Source of the DNA: an uncultured Bacteroidales bacterium
Lineage (GTDB): Bacteria; Bacteroidota; Bacteroidia; Bacteroidales; Paludibacteraceae
Assembly (NCBI GenBank): GCA_903912795.1
Contig: CAIWIS010000464.1
Location: forward strand, 1 to 16,417
Direction: 5' to 3'
DNA: 16,417 bases
Below the pieces are notes generated by a model. It was not told where the DNA came from and ran no database searches. It saw only the letters and a program-made list of their open reading frames with translations. Shown in pieces: positions 14,401-16,417 of this stretch. A program made the position numbers and the translations under genes. Position 1 is the first letter of the stretch. The number at the start of each line of letters is the position of its first letter.

Positions 14401-16417
14401 AAAGCCACCTTTCGTTTTCAAAATATTTAAAATCTCTTCAACACGTGAAGTTTGATCATCATTATGAACAACATTGATACTTTTACCCAACAACTCATCT
14501 ACTTCCCAACCCATCATAGTGGATAAAGCATTGTTTACATATATAAAAGTTCCATCCAATGTAGTAATAGCTGCACCATAATTAGCTTGGTCGGAAATGG
14601 TACGGAACTTAAGCATTTCTTTTTCGGCTTCAACTCGTTTAGTAATATCAATATCTATACCTCTATAACCGATCAAATCACCATTTTGATTCAATATTGG
14701 ATTACCATTAGTTAATAAAATAACTTTTTCGCCATCGCATTTAATAATTTCATTGGTGAAATTTTTAAAGCTTAATTTCTGTTTGAAAAATTCAAATGCA
14801 GCATCTTTAATCTCCTCTTTATTATCTTCGACTTGTAAATCGTAGAAATACATTTTACCTACCATTTGCTCAGGGGTACAACCGTAAATTTGTTTTGAAA
14901 TTGGACTCAAATAGGTATATAGTCCTTGAGGATTTACTTCCCACACTACTTCCTCACTTTGTTCCACTACCTCGCGAAATCGTTCTTCGCTTAATTTAAG
15001 ATTATTCAAAGCTTGAGTTCGCTCTGTTACATCAATAACAAATACAGAGATACCAATTATTTCACCCGAACTATTTTTAACAGGACTGTAAAAATCCTCA
15101 TAAAAAGTGCGGTACAAAGTTTCTTCACCATATTCCTCAGTCAAAACAAAATATTCACCCGTTAAAACTCTTTCAAAATTTTGTTTTGCTTTTTCTTTGT
15201 CTACTGGGTTTGAAATAATATCAATCATATTCATTCCAATATGAATATCAACTCCCCAAATCAGCTTCATGGTTTGAGCATGATGTTTTGTAAATGCTGT
15301 ATAGCAATAATTTATATCAAGCGAGAAAACAATAATATCAACAGGGCTTTCAAAAATGGAGTTTAGTAACAATAAATCTTTTCGGTATTTTTCTTCGCTT
15401 ACTCGAATAGCTTCCTCTGCCAATTTACGCTCCGAAATATCACGGACAATATAAACTACCTTTTCAGCTTTACCTTCTAAATCACGAATAAATTCTCCAT
15501 TAACTTCTACATCAAAAATGCTATTATCAGCTCGTATGGCTTTATATTCAGTAGCTCCAATAGGATTTCCCTTTAACATACGTTGAGTACCTAGTTTAGC
15601 TTTTTCGGTGTCTTCGGGTGCAATAAACTCCAATAAGTTTCTTCCAATAATCTGATTTACATGTTCGTACCTAAACATTGTTAATGCCTTTGGCGACACA
15701 TACAAAACTTTACCTTCTAAATCAGCAATCGTTATATCATCTGGCGATGCATTTAATATCGAGTGATATAATGCTTCACTCTCTTGCAATTTCTTTTCAT
15801 TTTTTTTACGTTCCGAAATGTCACGCATACTTCCGGTAATTTTCACCGGATTTCCAACTTCATCCGTAATTAGTTTGGATGAAATAGCAACGGGTACAAT
15901 AGAACCATCTTTGTTTTGAAATAACAACTCATAATCAAGAACTTTACCTTGTGCAACTAGTAACATGTAAAACTTTGTGCGTGCTTCGGGATCAGCATAT
16001 AAGCCCACAATCGATTTACCAATTAGTTCATTACGTGTAAATTGACCTTTTGAGATGGTTTCGATGGATGGACTTATGTCGAGTAAAATTCCTTCGGGCG
16101 AGGCCTCGTAGTATGCATCTTGTACAGTTTCGAAGATGTTACGATATTTTTCTTCGCTTATTTTTAAATTTTCTTCTGCTTGTTTACGCTCAGTAATATC
16201 GTTGATACTCGAAAAAAGACATTTTTCATTGTTAATAATAACAATCGAAGCTGACATGTCTCCGATAATCAAATCTCTGTTTTTTTTACGGAATTTTATT
16301 TCCATTTGCGAAAAGCTTCCGTTTGCTTTTAATGCCTCTACGACTTTACTTCTGTCTGCTACATCAAACCATAAACCCAAACTTTCTGATGTATTTATAA
16401 GGGCTTCTTCCCTCGAA
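11443..16417 (-). CDS. Multi-PAS hybrid sensor histidine kinase (5' end outside window)
   Basis: This is a very large sensor kinase. The frame is open to the right window edge. A TTG at 16380 is in frame but lies inside a PAS domain, and the 12 codons beyond it continue in the same style, so the true start is outside. Numbered from 16380, PAS modules end at about residues 65, 192, 317, 453, 582, 703, 833, 955, 1128 and 1250, nearly all at a DITERK-type motif. That is ten modules, the first incomplete. A coiled coil fills about 956-1000. HisKA has His1280 in SHELRTP. The ATPase domain has Asn1393/Asn1397, DTGVG (1430-1434) and GTGLGL (1459-1464). A C-terminal receiver (about 1521-1640) has Asp1574 and Lys1626 in TKPF. 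No membrane helix is seen in the visible part. It is likely cytosolic and transcribed with the downstream receiver-kinase. The ligand is unknown. Confidence 0.95.
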   Translation of the reverse strand, partial: SREEALINTSESLGLWFDVADRSKVVEALKANGSFSQMEIKFRKKNRDLIIGDMSASIVIINNEKCLFSSINDITERKQAEENLKISEEKYRNIFETVQDAYYEASPEGILLDISPSIETISKGQFTRNELIGKSIVGLYADPEARTKFYMLLVAQGKVLDYELLFQNKDGSIVPVAISSKLITDEVGNPVKITGSMRDISERKKNEKKLQESEALYHSILNASPDDITIADLEGKVLYVSPKALTMFRYEHVNQIIGRNLLEFIAPEDTEKAKLGTQRMLKGNPIGATEYKAIRADNSIFDVEVNGEFIRDLEGKAEKVVYIVRDISERKLAEEAIRVSEEKYRKDLLLLNSIFESPVDIIVFSLDINYCYTAFTKHHAQTMKLIWGVDIHIGMNMIDIISNPVDKEKAKQNFERVLTGEYFVLTEEYGEETLYRTFYEDFYSPVKNSSGEIIGISVFVIDVTERTQALNNLKLSEERFREVVEQSEEVVWEVNPQGLYTYLSPISKQIYGCTPEQMVGKMYFYDLQVEDNKEEIKDAAFEFFKQKLSFKNFTNEIIKCDGEKVILLTNGNPILNQNGDLIGYRGIDIDITKRVEAEKEMLKFRTISDQANYGAAITTLDGTFIYVNNALSTMMGWEVDELLGKSINVVHNDDQTSRVEEILNILKTKGGFTFEEVDHTHKDGSVFPTLMSAKVVLNQNNKPEFVSVTVTDITERKRIEENLKVKTSILSNLIINLKEGILLENAARQIELTNQLFCDMFGIPVQPEAMFGADCSESAEQSKMLFKNPEQFVEDIHLILANKKAIFNDQLELADGRYFERDYIPTYIDDTYSGHLWKYRDITEKKRTEIELKKISQAIEQSPIMTFITNVDGIIEYVNPAITRITGYEKEELIGLNPKVFSSHEKSQNDYKELWTTISSGKEWKGEFHNKKKNGEFYCAGALILPIIDANGKITHYLSIEEDITKRKEIEKELIDLNKNLEQKVEVRTLQLNEANKKLENELIERIQIENVLRWNKSLLELMSNSSPLGFLVVDNRTDEILYFNHRFCSIWGIEHIKDQMKRGELKNNDIIPYCLPVLADIPAFAESCKPLQSENNRVVLEDEIAFTDDRTIRRFSTQIRGENDEYYGRFYIFEDITNRKQSEMALLESEQRFSSFMDHLPAVVFLKDHEGRTLFVNKYMDMAFGASQWIGKTMLEVFPGELGEKFVNDDINSIQMGYQRIDESMYQLDGQLHEYETQKFVINRTGREPLLGGIALDITERKQAEQKIIQAKDEAEKANMAKSEFLSRMSHELRTPMNSILGFAQLLEMGELNSGQKRGVNHILQSGRHLLDLINEVLDISRIEAGRLKISIVPVQLIGVFEEMMDIINPLAIKNQIDVKLIYSNLNQLFVSADLQSLKQVLLNLFNNAIKYNNEGGSVEIKTELTSNTKDISFIRVSIKDTGVGIKQEDISKLFIPFERIGAYNTQIEGTGLGLSVVKKLVEIMNGTCGVKSIIGQGSTFWFELPKASNPKELIIKSNENKEPYNVLDEKHGKILYIEDNQSNIELVEEIITTRRPNIELISNMSGTETVNLAIKHKPDLILLDLNLPDIDGSEVLTLILENEKTKNIPVVILSADGMQHQVNKLIKLGAKKYLTKPFNISDLLYLFDKYITIKN

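Overview
This is an AT-rich stretch from a Gram-negative Bacteroidota chromosome, most likely from the order Bacteroidales. Four things point there: perfect or near-perfect TAnnTTTG promoter boxes instead of E. coli-type -10 boxes, a lipid A gene (lpxB), a two-parvulin periplasmic PPIase next to guaB, and a small sigma-factor operon whose accessory proteins resemble Bacteroidetes families DUF6249 and DUF5056. These family assignments come from remembered sequence patterns, not from a search. The species cannot be named from the window.

Layout from left to right. Positions 1-83 hold what looks like the last residues of a rightward gene. It is separated by a bidirectional hairpin terminator (83-120) from a leftward pair, guaB followed by a secreted parvulin-type PPIase (155-3679). 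Next comes a gene-poor 489-base gap with the guaB promoter and the first copy of an 88-base palindromic repeat, then a rightward lipoprotein of unknown function. It converges, with only four bases between the stop codons, on a leftward copper-exporting P-type ATPase (copA) that carries metal-binding HMA domains at both ends. Diverging from copA is a tightly overlapping three-gene rightward operon: a DUF6249-like membrane protein, an ECF-type sigma factor, and a small two-helix membrane protein that may be its anti-sigma. A second copy of the palindromic repeat, in inverted orientation, lies just ahead of the lpxB promoter. The 3' end of lpxB overlaps by 23 bases the end of a leftward two-gene signalling operon. 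That operon is a very large multi-PAS hybrid histidine kinase, cut by the right window edge, followed by a receiver-histidine kinase.

How the genes relate. guaB (GMP synthesis), lpxB (outer-membrane lipid A), the PPIase (folding of exported proteins) and copA (copper efflux) are ordinary core functions. The regulatory content lies in the sigma-factor operon and in the PAS-kinase pair. The pair contains two receiver domains and two kinase cores but no DNA-binding output, so its output must lie outside the window. I found no transposase, CRISPR array, tRNA, rRNA or phage gene. I do not see a convincing undescribed multi-gene system. The best leads are the inverted pair of palindromic elements, the copA with a fused chaperone-like domain and an altered SEHP motif, and the output-less kinase pair.
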